NCBI RefSeq assembly: GCF_016827605.1
Contig: NZ_JAEPJQ010000010.1
Location: forward strand, 1-64,000
Source: Hyunsoonleella ulvae
GTDB lineage: Bacteria; Bacteroidota; Bacteroidia; Flavobacteriales; Flavobacteriaceae
Length of the DNA stretch: 64,000 nt
Reading direction: 5' to 3'
Position numbers and translations under genes: made by a program. Of this stretch, positions 1 through 10,200 are shown one piece after another. The notes beneath the pieces are model-generated. The model was not told the origin of the DNA. It made no database searches and saw nothing but the letters and a program-made list of their open reading frames with translations. Positions within the stretch are counted from its first letter, which is position 1; each line of letters starts with the position of its first letter.

Positions 1-1073
1 GTCGCTACTCCATTGGTTGGGGCACTTGTTATGTTTATGGTGCCGGTGCTGGGGCCGTCGCCGCCAAAATCATCATCGTCTAATACTATAATGTTTACCG
101 TATCGTCCTCGTCCACACTGGCCGTATCGTCCACTGCCGTTGGCGTATCGTCTACTGGGTTGACCGTGACATCTATTACTGCGGTGGTACAGTCCCCATC
201 TGCATCACAGATCTCATAGGTTATTTGATCTGGGCCGTTGTAGTCTGCGGTTGGTGTGTAATCTATCGTATCATCGGTTGGGTCGTTTGGTGTACCCCCA
301 TCATTTACTGTCGCTACTCCATTGGTTGGGGCACTTGTTATGTTTATGGTGCCGGTGCTGGGGCCGTCGCCGCCAAAATCATCATCGTCTAATACTATAA
401 TGTTTACCGTATCGTCCTCGTCCACACTGGCCGTATCGTCCACTGCCGTTGGCGTATCGTCTACTGGGTTGACCGTGACATCTATTACTGCGGTGGTACA
501 GTCCCCATCGGCATCACAGATCTCATAAGTGATTTGATCGGGACCATTGTAATCTGCGTTTGGTGTGTAATCTATCGTATCGTCGGTTGGATCGTTTGGT
601 GTACCGCCATCGTTTACTGTCGCTACTCCATTGGTTGGACCACTGGTAATACTGATAGTGCCTGTGCTGGGACCATCGCCGCCAAAATTGTCATCGTCTA
701 GTACGACAATGTTTACAGTGTCATCTTCATCCACACTGACCGTGTCGTCTACGGCAGTTGGTGTATCGTCTACTGGGTTGACCGTTACATCTATTACTGC
801 CGTGGTGCAGTCCCCATCGGCATCACAGATCTCATAAGTGATTTGATCGGGACCGTTGTAGTCTGCATTGGGGGTGTAGTCTATTGTATCATCTGTAGGG
901 TCGTTGGGGGTGCCGCCATCATTTACTGTCGCTACTCCATTGGTTGGGACACTGGTAATACTGATAGTGCCTGTGCTGGGGCCATCGCCTCCAAAATTGT
1001 CATCGTCCAATACTGTGATGTTAACTGTATCGTCTTCGTCCACACTGGCAGTATCGTCTACGGCGGTTGGGGT
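1..1073 (-). repeat. 309-bp in-frame tandem repeats (3.5 copies visible)
   Basis: In gene orientation the copies span 1073-765, 764-456, 455-147 and 146-1 (partial); each encodes 103 residues starting TPTAVDD and ending VNPVDD. Copies differ mainly at third codon positions. Positions 1-200 and 310-509 are identical base for base, while 201-309 and 510-618 differ at many synonymous sites. The copy at 619-927 shares the CAGTCCCCATCGGC... stretch with its neighbour but not with the copy at the edge. The pattern is a mosaic, as expected from unequal exchange or gene conversion. The repeats look clearly more GC-rich than the rest of the gene. Confidence 0.95.
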
Positions 1074-4000
1074 ACAATTAGATACGGTAATATCAATTGT
1101 AGCGGTATCATTTCCAGTACAAGGTGATGTTGCATTAACTGTATATGTAATTGTTGTACTACCAGATGCTATTGTTGTTATTTCACCTACAGCATCAACA
1201 GTGGCAACGGAAGAATTAGAACTTGTCCAGTTTCCACCAGTATCACCATTGCTGGTAATGAGAAACGTTTGTCCAATACAAAATGAAGTATCTCCGGATA
1301 ATACTCCTGCTTCGGGTTGTGGAGTTACGTTTACGTTTATAGTAGCTGTATCACTTTCAGTAGAGCATACACCGGCACCGTTTATGGTATAAGTGTATAT
1401 ACCTGAGTCCATAATTGGGAAAACTACCGCATTGTTACCTGCGTCCGTCCAACTTCCACCAAGATCCTCCCCAGAAAGGTTAGTTAAAAGATCTGCCTCT
1501 GTAACACTACCCGTTGAACAGATAGATATTGTACCGCTACTAACTCCTGCTTCTGGAGCAGCAGTTACAGAAACTGTAACTGTCGTATCTAATTGACCAG
1601 AGCAGCTGGATGGTGAAGCTCCCGTCGCTAAAACATTAAATGTTTTATCTGCACTTAAATTGCCCGTGAACAAATTAATAGTATTGCCATCTCCAATTAC
1701 TGGAGCCCCAATAATGGAATCATCTGAATCATCTCTTAATTGGTATGAAACACCTGTTTCGGATGATTCTACTAAAATATTGGTAGATGTTCCTTCACAA
1801 ATTGGATTTTCTGAAACTCCTACAGTCAAACTCAAATCAGGCTGAGCATTAACCGTAACTGGTATATTATCAGATAAAAACACCTCACAACTACCTGGTG
1901 GCAATTTTATAGATTTTACTTTTAGTATGGTAGAAGCATTTAAAACACCGCTCGATAAAGTAATTGTCCCTCCATTACCTAATACCGATGATCCCGTTGG
2001 AGTAACTTCGTCATCTAAAAACAGTTGGTATATGATCAGATTTTCAGAATTTAAAATATCAATGTTAGCTACTATAGAGCCCTCACAAATCGATTCATTA
2101 TCTGGATTTACGGTTAAAGTAGAATTAGGGCTTATGCAATCAACAATAACACTTGCTGAAGGGTCAGAAGCGCACCCTCCTGGGGATGTAGCTCTTACCG
2201 TTACCTCTCCACTAGTATAAAACTCAAAATCTGGAATTCCAGTCATAGTCCAAATACCTCCGGATACGGTTGCAGAAACACCAGTAACCTGAAAGCCATC
2301 AACATAAAGTGTAATAATATCATTATCAGTACCTGTTCCGGAAATAGAAGTAGATTGTTCTATTATTGGACTAGTAGTAATGGCTACAGCATTTGTTGTT
2401 TTAGAACCCACAACCACTCCTGAGGATTGTGCGCTTTCTGTTTTACATAAACCATTATTCGTTGCGGAAGCTGTAATTGTACTTCCAACACTTATACTCG
2501 CCGTTGTTAAAGACCATGCTCCAGAAGTAACGGTTGTTGTTCCTTCAACTATACCATTTTCAAAAACTGTAATTATAGTTCCGTCTTCCTCTCCAGATAT
2601 TCCATTTACGGTTGTAATAGTTCCTAATGCGCAATACTCACCTGTTATTTGAGGTACACCCGAAGACTCACCTAATACAGTTACTGGGCTAGATAGAGGG
2701 GATGTACATTTTGGAGTTCCACCAGTTCTAATTGCACTTACAGTTATTGTATCACAAGCATTTAGCGACAATCCGCCAATCGTCCAAGCTCCGCCAGCAG
2801 TGGTTGTAGTTGTGCCAGATTGCACTCCGTTAATAAATAACAATACAGAAATATCTCCTGCTATATTATCAGGAGATGGTATAGTTCCAGAAATTGATGT
2901 GGTTGACGTATTTACAGGGGTAGTTGTAATGCTTGGTGTTGCTGTATCCCCGCTAGTACCAATACAAACGTAAACAGGAGAAGATTCGCACTTTCCAGGT
3001 TCTGTTGCTGTTATTCTGTAAACACCGTCTGCCAAACAGGCTGGACCAGAAGCATTACATTGTGTTGATGGCCCTGTACCTACACACTTCCAAAGAAAAT
3101 TATCAGTTCCATTAGCCCCATGAGCTGTCGATGAAACTGTTATTTCTCCTGATGTAAATACTGTACCTGATGTTGGGGATAAAGGCGTTGTACTATCATT
3201 AAAATATACATTAATCACAGCCCCAGGAACTGGTGCTAAACCAGAAATGCTTTTTCCACAATGTATAGCAGAGGTAGGAGGATCAGAGCATGTAACACCC
3301 ACCGTTGTATTACTACAATCAGAATCCGACTCGGTCTTACCTGATGCTTGAGCTGTAGCTGTTATTATTTCATTTGATGCTAAAACTGGAGATATACCCG
3401 TTAAACTCCAAACACCTCCAGAACTACTTGTAGCCCCTATAAAAAAACCATCTTTATAGACATTAATACTAGTACCATCTGCTTCAGAAGTGGTTCCTGA
3501 CACTGCAGAAGCTCCAGCATCAATGGGTCCGTCTATATTTGGACAAGAGGATTTAGACTCACAATTTCCAGCATTTATATCTGCCAGTGAACATGGTCCT
3601 TGATTATCTATAATTTCTTCATAACAATCTGCAAGATTTTGACAATCACCAACACCTGCTATATCAGATGCCGAAGAAGGCTGACAAATTGTGGAAGACT
3701 TTGCAGCCATATTATCCACTATTACCATTCTTATTGGTGTAGAAGACGTTATACCAAGACCACTTAAATCTGAAGCTTCAACATAAAAATCCAAAAAATA
3801 ATCTGGGTCTCCACATACCTCTGAAAGCGCCAATGATTTCTGATAATGATCCGTTCCTAAATACTCTACTACTGGTGTACAGTTAGGAACACCATCTACA
3901 TTATACATATATACTCCAAACTTCGTACCTAATACAATTTCCACTTCAAAACCTGGGTTATCTAGAGTGTAATCAGGATCTGAATTGGATCCAGAATTCC

Positions 4001-4430
4001 CAAATAAACCATCTGTATCTACCAGTATACTATAACTTTTCGCATTATTGGATATATCTCCAAGACGCATTCTAAATAACCAATTTCCACTACCATCTAC
4101 ATACGACAATGCAGGATCAAATGATCCAGAATCCACAAAATCATTAAATCCACAATTTGGTCCATTATTTAAATCACTTGTAGGTTCTGCTCCAGGAAAT
4201 ATAAATGGCATATATGGTATTTCACTTTCCGTAGAATCATTTCCTATAAAACCTGTAGTCGAATTTGATACATATCCATCTCCATTGGGATCTAAAATCG
4301 AAGTACCAGAACCTGTTGAAGGTTCAATAATTAATCCCTTAGTTTGCGCATCCAGAAAACTAATAGACAAAAAGATAACCAATAAAAATAATCTCTTTTT
4401 AATAGTACTTAATAGTTGATTATTATTCAT
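1..4430 (-). CDS. Giant secreted Ig/cadherin-like repeat adhesin, N-terminal part (3' end beyond window)
   Basis: The frame is open from the ATG at 4430 to the window edge, 1476 codons without a stop, so the gene is partial. The first 25-30 residues form a signal peptide (KKRLFLLVIFLSISFLDAQ). A roughly 250-residue N-terminal region follows with Asp/Gly-rich turns (DPNGDGYVS). Next come several bacterial Ig-like domains recognisable by phrases such as VSGTTSEADGTSI and GGVWSLTGIS, then PKD/Ig-like segments. From about residue 1120 there are near-identical 103-residue cadherin-like (Big_9 type) units with VDEDDTVNI, DYTPNADYNG and VNPVDDTPTA. The acidic loops suggest Ca2+ binding. Proteins of this build in Flavobacteria are usually exported by the type IX system through a C-terminal signal and act in adhesion or gliding; that C terminus is not visible here, so export route and role are inference. 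Plus-strand ORFs across this region are antisense shadows. Confidence 0.9.
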   Translation of the reverse strand, partial: MNNNQLLSTIKKRLFLLVIFLSISFLDAQTKGLIIEPSTGSGTSILDPNGDGYVSNSTTGFIGNDSTESEIPYMPFIFPGAEPTSDLNNGPNCGFNDFVDSGSFDPALSYVDGSGNWLFRMRLGDISNNAKSYSILVDTDGLFGNSGSNSDPDYTLDNPGFEVEIVLGTKFGVYMYNVDGVPNCTPVVEYLGTDHYQKSLALSEVCGDPDYFLDFYVEASDLSGLGITSSTPIRMVIVDNMAAKSSTICQPSSASDIAGVGDCQNLADCYEEIIDNQGPCSLADINAGNCESKSSCPNIDGPIDAGASAVSGTTSEADGTSINVYKDGFFIGATSSSGGVWSLTGISPVLASNEIITATAQASGKTESDSDCSNTTVGVTCSDPPTSAIHCGKSISGLAPVPGAVINVYFNDSTTPLSPTSGTVFTSGEITVSSTAHGANGTDNFLWKCVGTGPSTQCNASGPACLADGVYRITATEPGKCESSPVYVCIGTSGDTATPSITTTPVNTSTTSISGTIPSPDNIAGDISVLLFINGVQSGTTTTTAGGAWTIGGLSLNACDTITVSAIRTGGTPKCTSPLSSPVTVLGESSGVPQITGEYCALGTITTVNGISGEEDGTIITVFENGIVEGTTTVTSGAWSLTTASISVGSTITASATNNGLCKTESAQSSGVVVGSKTTNAVAITTSPIIEQSTSISGTGTDNDIITLYVDGFQVTGVSATVSGGIWTMTGIPDFEFYTSGEVTVRATSPGGCASDPSASVIVDCISPNSTLTVNPDNESICEGSIVANIDILNSENLIIYQLFLDDEVTPTGSSVLGNGGTITLSSGVLNASTILKVKSIKLPPGSCEVFLSDNIPVTVNAQPDLSLTVGVSENPICEGTSTNILVESSETGVSYQLRDDSDDSIIGAPVIGDGNTINLFTGNLSADKTFNVLATGASPSSCSGQLDTTVTVSVTAAPEAGVSSGTISICSTGSVTEADLLTNLSGEDLGGSWTDAGNNAVVFPIMDSGIYTYTINGAGVCSTESDTATINVNVTPQPEAGVLSGDTSFCIGQTFLITSNGDTGGNWTSSNSSVATVDAVGEITTIASGSTTITYTVNATSPCTGNDTATIDITVSNCTPTAVDDTASVDEDDTVNITVLDDDNFGGDGPSTGTISITSVPTNGVATVNDGGTPNDPTDDTIDYTPNADYNGPDQITYEICDADGDCTTAVIDVTVNPVDDTPTAVDDTVSVDEDDTVNIVVLDDDNFGGDGPSTGTISITSGPTNGVATVNDGGTPNDPTDDTIDYTPNADYNGPDQITYEICDADGDCTTAVIDVTVNPVDDTPTAVDDTASVDEDDTVNIIVLDDDDFGGDGPSTGTINITSAPTNGVATVNDGGTPNDPTDDTIDYTPTADYNGPDQITYEICDADGDCTTAVIDVTVNPVDDTPTAVDDTASVDEDDTVNIIVLDDDDFGGDGPSTGTINITSAPTNGVA

Positions 4431-4509
4431 ATATGTTTAAAACTTTAGTTTAATTAGTTGTGATAATTCATGAAGAGTATAAAAACACATTTAAATTATC
4501 GTTAAAAAA

Positions 4510-4517
4510 CAAATATA
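4510..4517 (-). promoter_or_regulatory. Candidate -7 element for the adhesin gene
   Basis: On the minus strand the sequence reads TATATTTG, an exact match to the Bacteroidota -7 consensus TAnnTTTG, about 80 bp upstream of the ATG at 4430. I see no clear TTG at the right spacing upstream, so this is a half-supported promoter. Confidence 0.5.
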
Positions 4518-4790
4518 ATCGATAAAATGTTACTTTTATAAGAAATTTATTTTTTTTTAAATTTTAATATCGTTAACATAGTTACTATATTATAAGTACA
4601 TTTATACAATAAACAATCCATTAATATTTTAAGAATAATGATAAGGAATGGTATTTCTATATAGCTCACATGCTTTTTCAATTCACAAATTAACATTTGT
4701 TAACAATAAGGCAAATTTAAATTAGAAAAAAAACAGCTATAATTTTAGGACACTCTAAATAAAAATAAGTCACTTTAAGAACAAGAATGT

Positions 4791-4820
4791 TTTGGAGACT
4801 ATTAAGATAGTTTATATTTG
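4791..4820 (+). promoter_or_regulatory. prfC promoter, Bacteroidota type
   Basis: TTTG at 4791-4794, an 18-bp spacer, then TATATTTG at 4813-4820 match the TTTG-N~19-TAnnTTTG consensus. Transcription would begin near 4826, giving a leader of only about 10 nt before the ATG at 4837. This rules out the ATG at 4792, which lies inside the -33 element. Confidence 0.75.
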
Positions 4821-4836
4821 CCGAAATTTAATTTTT

Positions 4837-6426
4837 ATGTCCTTTCTTAAAGAAATAGAGCGCAGACGTACCTTTGGCATCATCTCTCATCCTGATGCTG
4901 GTAAAACCACTTTAACTGAAAAATTATTACTCTTTGGTGGTGCTATTCAAGAGGCTGGTGCCGTTAAAAGCAATAAAATAAAAAAAGGAGCTACTAGTGA
5001 TTTTATGGAGATTGAAAGGCAACGTGGTATCTCTGTAGCCACCTCTGTTTTAGCTTTTGAATATGATGGTATAAAAATTAATATTCTTGATACTCCTGGT
5101 CATAAAGATTTTGCTGAAGACACTTTTAGAACGCTAACTGCTGTAGACAGTGTTATTGTAGTTATAGATGTGGCTAAAGGTGTGGAAGAGCAAACTGAAA
5201 AGTTAGTTGAAGTATGTAGGATGCGTAACATTCCTATGATTGTTTTTATTAACAAACTAGATAGAGAGGGTAAAGATGCTTTTGACCTATTGGATGAAGT
5301 AGAACAAAAACTTGGATTAAAGGTTACACCTTTAAGCTTTCCTATTGGAATGGGATACGAGTTTAAGGGCATTTACAATATTTGGGAAAAGAACATTAAC
5401 CTATTTAGTGGGGATAGTAGAAAGAATATTGAAGAAACCTTAGAGATTTCAGATTTATCTTCTTCTGAATTGGATACTCTAGTAGGTGAGGATGCTGCAA
5501 ATACACTAAGAGAAGAAATTGAGTTAGTTGAAGGCATTTATCCATCCTTTGATAAGGATGAGTATTTAAATGGTAACCTTCAACCTGTATTTTTTGGCTC
5601 AGCTTTAAATAATTTTGGTGTTAGGGAATTATTGGATTGTTTTGTTGAAATTGCCCCTAAACCAAGACCTAAAAATAGTGAAGAACGCTTGGTAAATCCT
5701 GATGAGAAAAAATTTAGTGGTTTTGTATTTAAAATCCATGCTAACATGGACCCAAATCATAGAAACCGATTAGCTTTTATTAAGATAGTTTCTGGAGAAT
5801 TTAAAAGAAATACCCCATACTTACACGTAAGACATAATAAAAAAGTGAAGTTTTCCAGTCCAAATGCATTTTTTGCTGAAAAGAAGGAAATCGTAGATAT
5901 ATCTTATCCTGGTGATATTGTGGGTTTACAAGATACTGGAACATTTAAAATTGGGGATACGCTTACTGAAGGAGAAGTTTTAAACTACAAGGGCATCCCA
6001 AGTTTTTCTCCTGAACACTTTAGATATATTAACAATGCAGATCCTTTAAAATCTAAACAATTATATAAAGGTATCGATCAGCTTATGGATGAAGGTGTTG
6101 CTCAATTATTTACTTTAGAGTTGAATGGCAGAAAAGTAATTGGTACTGTAGGTGCACTTCAATACGAAGTAATCCAATATAGACTAGAGCATGAATATGG
6201 TGCCAAATGCACCTATGAAAACTTAAATGTGCATAAGGCCTGTTGGGTTGATCCTGAGGATGATAAAAATGACGAATACAAAGACTTTTTAAGAGTGAAA
6301 CAACGCTTTTTGGCTAAAGACAAACAAAATCAGCTTGTATTTCTAGCAGATTCAGCATTTTCTTTACAAATGACTCAGCAAAAATATCCGAGTATAAAAT
6401 TCCATTTCACATCAGAATTCGAATAA
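4837..6426 (+). CDS. prfC: Peptide chain release factor 3
   Basis: RF3 is the GTPase that removes RF1/RF2 from the ribosome after peptide release. From the ATG at 4837 the protein has 529 residues, the usual RF3 length. Walker A HPDAGKTT lies at residues 18-25, followed by a switch region with RQRGISV, DTPGHKDF (G3) and NKLDRE (G4). The C-terminal half has the RF3-specific region with ALQYEV. An extended start at 4792 is rejected because the promoter overlaps it and because family members start at MSFLKEIERR. The gene stands alone, and the next small gene starts 124 bp downstream. Confidence 0.97.
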   Translation: MSFLKEIERRRTFGIISHPDAGKTTLTEKLLLFGGAIQEAGAVKSNKIKKGATSDFMEIERQRGISVATSVLAFEYDGIKINILDTPGHKDFAEDTFRTLTAVDSVIVVIDVAKGVEEQTEKLVEVCRMRNIPMIVFINKLDREGKDAFDLLDEVEQKLGLKVTPLSFPIGMGYEFKGIYNIWEKNINLFSGDSRKNIEETLEISDLSSSELDTLVGEDAANTLREEIELVEGIYPSFDKDEYLNGNLQPVFFGSALNNFGVRELLDCFVEIAPKPRPKNSEERLVNPDEKKFSGFVFKIHANMDPNHRNRLAFIKIVSGEFKRNTPYLHVRHNKKVKFSSPNAFFAEKKEIVDISYPGDIVGLQDTGTFKIGDTLTEGEVLNYKGIPSFSPEHFRYINNADPLKSKQLYKGIDQLMDEGVAQLFTLELNGRKVIGTVGALQYEVIQYRLEHEYGAKCTYENLNVHKACWVDPEDDKNDEYKDFLRVKQRFLAKDKQNQLVFLADSAFSLQMTQQKYPSIKFHFTSEFE

Positions 6427-6550
6427 TGCGAATGTATTTCATCGAAAATCATGATTTAATCTTGCTTTTTGAGCTATTTAACGATTTTTTCATTATCAAA
6501 AACGATGAATCTATAATTTTAAATGTAATCAAACCCCAAATTGATATACC

Positions 6551-6784
6551 ATGGAAATAGAATCTAAAGAATTTAGTAATAAAGATATTACGGTAACCTA
6601 CGACCCTTGTATATGCCAACTTTCCAGAAAGTGTGCTAAAGAATTATCAAACGTTTTTAGTGATAGTGTTATCCCTTGGGTAAACCTAGACGATGGCAAA
6701 ACTGAAGATATCATTAAACAAATAAAAAGGTGTCCTTCAGGCGCATTACAATACCATAAGAAATATCAAAAACTAGTTATTTAA
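6551..6784 (+). CDS. Small Fe-S protein, divergent mono-cluster ferredoxin family (Fer4_19)
   Basis: 77 residues. The pattern ITVTYDPCICQLSRKC followed by PWVNLDDG and CPSGAL is that of the Fer4_19 (PF06902) family, small proteins thought to carry one iron-sulfur cluster. Candidate ligands are C20, C22, C28 and C61. C20 takes the place of a residue that is usually Lys, so four cysteines are available instead of three. The partner and reaction are unknown. The ATG is preceded by no Shine-Dalgarno. A strong hairpin terminator follows 10 bp after the stop. Confidence 0.85.
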   Translation: MEIESKEFSNKDITVTYDPCICQLSRKCAKELSNVFSDSVIPWVNLDDGKTEDIIKQIKRCPSGALQYHKKYQKLVI

Positions 6785-6792
6785 TTATAATA

Positions 6793-6831
6793 AAAAAATC
6801 CTTTGAAAATAATAATTCAAAGGATTTTTTA
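6793..6831. terminator. Bidirectional intrinsic terminator
   Basis: AATCCTTTGAA at 6797-6807 pairs perfectly with TTCAAAGGATT at 6816-6826 around an 8-nt loop, with A-run and T-run flanks on both sides. It lies between the convergent Fe-S protein gene and the DUF3467 gene and can serve both. Confidence 0.9.
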
Positions 6832-6889
6832 TTTTTATACTCTACATCACTACACTATTAAAAATAGTGGGTTAGTGACATTATAGATG

Positions 6890-7207
6890 TTAAGCTTGCC
6901 CTGTAGGCCCAAAATTAAGAGGGATTGGTGGTTGCTCATAATCTTTAATTTCACCATGGGCGTTTTCAAATCTTGCTACATTATCCCCTAAAGCTTTCAA
7001 TAGGCGTTTTGCATGTTGGGGTGTTAATATAATTCTAGATTTTACTTTATTTTTAGGAACTCCGGGCATAATATTAACAAAATCTACAACAAACTCTGAA
7101 ACAGAGTGGTTGATAATTGCTAAATTAGAATAAGTTCCCTCTGCAACTTTTTCATCTAACTCTATATTGATTTGCCCTTGTTTTTGGTTGTCTTTTTCGT
7201 CTGCCAT
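6890..7207 (-). CDS. DUF3467 family protein
   Basis: 105 residues from the ATG at 7207 (MADEKDNQ). The protein has the DUF3467 pattern, a strand-rich fold with YSNLAIINHSVSEFVVDF, RIILTPQHAKRLLKAL and a proline-rich tail. No function is established for this family. An upstream ATG at 7237 is rejected because it lies inside the hairpin that terminates rpoC. The gene is the last one in the rpoBC direction and may be read by leakage through that hairpin or from its own start. Confidence 0.85.
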   Translation of the reverse strand: MADEKDNQKQGQINIELDEKVAEGTYSNLAIINHSVSEFVVDFVNIMPGVPKNKVKSRIILTPQHAKRLLKALGDNVARFENAHGEIKDYEQPPIPLNFGPTGQA

Positions 7208-7223
7208 AATTAAAATATTAAAT

Positions 7224-7262
7224 AAAAAAGCCTTCAAGGTTAATACACATGAAGGCTTTTTA
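7224..7262 (-). terminator. rpoC terminator
   Basis: AAAAAGCCTTCA at 7225-7236 pairs with TGAAGGCTTTTT at 7250-7261, with T-runs on either strand. It closes the rpoBC transcript before the DUF3467 gene. Confidence 0.85.
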
Positions 7263-7270
7263 TGTTTTAG

Positions 7271-7295
7271 ATTCCTGCCTTCGCAGGAATGACAA
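7271..7295. repeat. Dispersed palindromic element (copy a)
   Basis: ATTCCTGC-CTTC-GCAGGAAT at 7271-7290 followed by GACAA, directly after the rpoC stop. Related copies lie at 20307, 20586, 36084 and 41050, all in intergenic DNA. Confidence 0.8.
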
Positions 7296-10200
7296 TTAAT
7301 TAAAATTCATTTCTTGTTTTACTTGCATCATTTCATCAAATTCCTCCTTAGAACCTACTATGATATCAGTATAATTTCTCATACCTGTACCTGCTGGAAT
7401 TCTGTGTCCAACAATTACATTTTCTTTAAGTCCTTCTAGAGTATCAACCTTACCTGCAACTGCCGCTTCATTCAACACCTTAGTTGTTTCCTGGAACGAT
7501 GCAGCAGAGATAAATGATTTAGTTTGAAGCGAAGCTCTGGTAATACCCTGTAATATAGGTGTTGCCGTTGCTGGTTTCGCATCTCTAGCTTCAACAAGTT
7601 TCTTGTCTTCTCTACGTAAAATAGAATTTTCGTCTCTTAATTCACGAGGTGATACAATCTGACCTGCTTTTAGGTTTGTAGAATCTCCAGCATCTTCAAT
7701 AACTTTCATTCCAAAGATTTCATCATTTTCTTCAATGAAATCACTCTTATGAACTAATTGATCTTCTAAGAAAATGGTATCACCAGAATCTATAATTCTA
7801 ACTTTACGCATCATCTGTCTAACTACAACTTCAAAGTGTTTATCGTTGATCTTCACACCTTGTAAACGGTATACCTCTTGTACTTCGTTTACTAAATATT
7901 GCTGAACCGCTGAAGGCCCCTTAATATTTAAAATATCATTTGGTGTGATAGACCCATCAGATAATGGCATACCAGCTTTCACGAAATCATTTTCTTGAAC
8001 CAGAATTTGGTTTGATAACTTCACTAAGTATTTTTTAATCTCACCTAATTTGGATTCTACTATAATCTCACGATTACCTCTCTTAATTTTACCAAATGAT
8101 ACTACACCATCAATCTCACTTACTACAGCTGGGTTAGACGGGTTACGTGCTTCGAACAACTCTGTTACTCTTGGTAAACCACCTGTAATATCCCCTGCTT
8201 TGGCAGATTTACGAGGTATCTTCACTAAAATTTTACCTACCTTAATTTCTTCTCCATCATCAATCATCAAGTGTGCTCCAACTGGTAAGTTGTATGAACG
8301 CATCGTTTCTCCTTTACTATCTTCAATATGTAGTGTTGGGATTAACTTTTTATTTCTGGATTCTGAAATTACTTTCTCTTGGAATCCGGTTTGTTCATCA
8401 ATTTCAACTTGATATGTCACACCTTGTTCGATATTTTCATATCTTACTTTACCAGCAAACTCTGAGATAATTACACCATTATATGGATCCCATTGACAAA
8501 CTACATCTCCTTTCTTCAATTCTTGACCATTCTCTATGAAAATAGTAGATCCATAAGGAATATTGTTAGTACTTAAAGTAATACCAGTTTTCTTGTCTAC
8601 AAGTTTAATTTCAGAAGTACGAGAAATTACAATGTCTGCAATGTTACCTTCGCTATCTTCTCCTTTTACCGTCTTTAAGTCTTCAATTTCTGCAATACCA
8701 TCAAACTTAACTGCCAGTTTATTTTCTTCGGAAATGTTACCTGCAATACCTCCCACGTGGAATGTACGTAATGTTAACTGTGTTCCTGGTTCTCCAATAG
8801 ACTGTGCGGCAACTACACCAACAGCCTCTCCACGTTGTACCATTTTACCTGTAGCTAGGTTACGTCCGTAACATTTAGCACAGATACCTTTTTTAGCTTC
8901 ACATGTTAATGGAGATCTAACTTCTAAAGTCTCTATTGGAGAATCTCCAATAGCCTTAGCTATTTCATCATCAATTAATTCTCCAGCGGCAACTAACAAT
9001 TCATCTGTTTGTGGATTGTAGGTATCATTTAATGCAACACGCCCAACGATTCTTTCCTCTAAAGTCTCAACAACTTCATCATTTTTCTTTAAAGGTGCTA
9101 CTTCTACTCCTCTTAAGGTACCACAATCTACACTGTTTATAATTACATCTTGTGATACATCCACTAAACGACGCGTTAGGTATCCTGCATCTGCAGTTTT
9201 TAATGCAGTATCTGCAAGTCCTTTACGCGCACCGTGCGTAGAAATAAAGTATTCTAAAATTGAAAGTCCTTCTTTAAAGTTAGAAAGAATTGGGTTTTCA
9301 ATAATTTCTCCTCCTCCTGCATTAGATTTTTTAGGTTTTGCCATTAATCCACGCATACCTGTAAGCTGACGAATCTGTTCTTTAGATCCACGTGCTCCAG
9401 AATCAAGCATCATAAACACAGAGTTAAATCCTTGTTGATCTTCTCTAATACGTTTCATGGATAATTCGGTCAACTCTGCATTAGTAGATGTCCAAATATC
9501 AATAACCTGATTATAACGTTCGTTATTGGTAATAAGTCCCATGTTATAGTTTCCGGTAATACCATCCACTAATCCATTGGCTTTATCAATCATACTTTGC
9601 TTTTCTTGAGGAATAATAATATCACCTAAACTAAATGATAATCCCCCTTGGAAAGCAAACTTAAATCCTAATGTTCTAATCGCATCGAGGAATTCAGCTG
9701 TTTCAGGAACTGAAGTTACTTTTAAGATTCTTCCAATAATATCTCTTAATGACTTCTTGGTTAATACCTGATTGATATATCCTGCCGCTTGTGGTACATG
9801 CTGATTAAATAATACGCGTCCAACCGTAGTTGTAACAATCATTCTATCAAGCTTTCCATCTTCATTAATATCAATAGTTCTTACCTTAATTCCAGCATTT
9901 AAGTCTACACGCTTTTCATTAAACGCAATCTCGACTTCTTCTGGCGAATAGAATGTTAAACCTTCTCCTTTAATTGGTAATTCTGGAGTAGATTTACGCT
10001 CTTTTGTCATATAATACAACCCAAGTACCATATCCTGAGAAGGTACGGTTACTGGTGAACCATTAGCTGGGTTTAATATGTTATGAGACGCTAACATTAG
10101 TAATTGACACTCTAGAATTGCTTCTGGTCCCAATGGTAAATGTACCGCCATTTGATCCCCATCGAAATCAGCATTAAATGCCGTACATACTAATGGGTGT

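Larger units (their letters stand above)
4431..4836. other. Divergent intergenic region between adhesin and prfC
   Basis: About 400 bp, very AT-rich, with no credible ORF. It holds the candidate -7 element for the adhesin near 4510 and the prfC promoter at 4791-4820. A small inverted repeat TTAAC/GTTAA lies near 4690-4705. I see no RNA gene or terminator. Confidence 0.6.

Noticed and set aside
1-1073. Possible CRISPR array
   Set aside because: The repeat unit is 309 bp, protein-coding and contiguous, with no spacers.
13-1392. Plus-strand ORFs rich in Val/Ser repeats
   Set aside because: They are antisense to the 309-bp repeats of the minus-strand adhesin, whose frame is open for 1476 codons with a signal peptide and recognisable domains.
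4792-4836. Upstream ATG of prfC
   Set aside because: It overlaps the TTTG element of the promoter and gives 15 extra residues absent from RF3.
8050-8871. Plus-strand ORFs opposite rpoC
   Set aside because: They are shadows of rpoC codon usage without domain signatures.
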